DNA of 64,000 nt from Polydactylus sextarius (taxonomy: Eukaryota > Chordata > Actinopteri > Polynemidae). How positions within the stretch are numbered: position 1 is the first letter of the stretch; every line of letters begins with the position of its first letter. The DNA is taken from contig CM028928.1 of NCBI GenBank assembly GCA_016801845.1, positions 11,886,827-11,950,826 of the forward strand. The letters are read 5' to 3'. Below the pieces are notes generated by a model. That model was given only the letters and a program-made list of their open reading frames with translations. It searched no databases and was not told the DNA's origin. Positions 63,168 to 64,000 of the stretch are shown one piece after another. Made by a program: the position numbers and the translations under genes.

Positions 63168-64000
63168 GTAAGAACTTTAATCCAAGTGTCCATTACAGCA
63201 TCTACAATACTGTTAAAGGTCCTGGAGGCTCTTACAGACAGTCCTTATTAAAGACCTTATACCCGGTCTTCATTTAAAGCTGTAACCACTGAGCTGTGTC
63301 TTGAGCATCTCTAAACATTCATTAATCATCCTCTAAGTCATGAGCTCCATGACATTTGGAAGACCAGCTCCACTGAAGAGCAGCTAATGCCAAATTCGAC
63401 AGAGGGAGTAATAATGTCATTCTAATGGGCCAGAACTGCCCATAAACAACATTTATCTAATTGAATTGTATGGTGGGGGGTATGGACGGCAAAGCCTAAG
63501 GTAAAGAGTTTCCTGCCTCCTGCTTCTCAGGATGTGGGATAATGATGCAGCCACATCATCGGCTGGCTCAGCGTTGGCTGGCTTTTCACAGCAGGGGCAC
63601 CACAGGGTTTATGACTTGCCGACTGTTGATGTAATATTGAATTAAGCGCTCTTACAGTTTTCTTTTGCTGTTAGATAAACAGGAAAACCTAATTTCATAC
63701 CTAATTTTGATGAAATCTTTTGATGTTTGATGTTAGTTATAGTGTTTCATGGGAAATGGCAAAACAGAAATTAGTTAACTATAGTGAGCAGTAAATTCCG
63801 AATTAAAACCCAGAAAATAATTGTTATTATTTTTGCATAGATAGGTCTATTGACTGTAGTTTTAAGTATACAGTAGGAAAAAATGCACTATCTATTAACC
63901 AGCGAGTTATTTCAGACATGTCTGAGTCCTTTTAAAGTATAATGTGAAAAGAGGTTGTGCTATTGCAGAAAAGGACATGACTTCTTTGGCCATGCAAGGA
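63168..64000. other. presumed 3' UTR intron of ralyl
   Basis: It starts with a consensus donor. No AATAAA signal and no convincing exon seen to the window end; ATTAAA occurs near 63247 and 63802. If the donor at 63168 is not used, this would be 3' UTR instead. Confidence 0.5.

Noticed and set aside
1..64000. CRISPR arrays, bacterial operons, tRNA or rRNA genes
   Set aside because: No spaced repeat arrays, no operon structure and no cloverleaf or rRNA segment recognised. The exon-intron structure and repeats are vertebrate.

Overview
This is vertebrate, very probably teleost, nuclear DNA. It is AT-rich and rich in introns. It carries long (AT)n, (TG)n and (TAG)n microsatellites, poly-A/T runs and several old interspersed repeats of a type common in fish genomes. 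Family names for those repeats are from memory, not from a search.

The only protein-coding gene I can support is one + strand gene whose spliced product is an RALY-like hnRNP protein (ralyl; RALY/hnRNP C family). Seven coding exons join in frame: 18171-18426, 49118-49193, 50325-50372, 53163-53344, 57819-57932, 59337-59506 and 63129-63161. Their 879 nt encode 292 residues plus a stop. In order the protein has an N-terminal RRM (RNP2 VFIGNL, RNP1 KGYAFVQY), a basic/proline linker, a Tyr/Asp-rich patch, a basic segment with nine serines, a leucine/isoleucine heptad coiled coil and an acidic tail. The 5' leader and promoter of the RRM-containing transcript lie upstream and were not found. The stop is six bases before a strong splice donor, so the transcript probably continues into a 3' UTR exon beyond the window.

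Layout: 1-18152 is non-coding (intron 1 and/or upstream DNA). 18153-18426 is the RRM exon. 18427-49117 is a 30.7-kb intron. 49118-63167 holds the remaining six coding exons, separated by introns of 1.1-4.5 kb. The rest of the gene is repeats, microsatellites and unassigned non-coding DNA.

The most interesting feature is inside the long intron. A CpG-rich segment ending at a consensus donor (35641) has ATG at 35604, in good Kozak context, followed by 12 codons plus one base. Splicing to the exon at 49118 keeps frame and predicts a 219-residue protein with no RRM but with the coiled coil and acidic tail. The same segment follows a pyrimidine-rich tract ending in CAG (35449-35451). Used as a 189-nt cassette after the RRM exon, it would bring an in-frame TGA at 35505. 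It may therefore be an alternative first exon, a poison exon, or both. Other points of note are tandem in-frame splice sites at the exon 5/6 junction, an apparent nested pair of MITE-like elements in intron 4, a non-LTR retrotransposon 3' end and two diverged local duplications.
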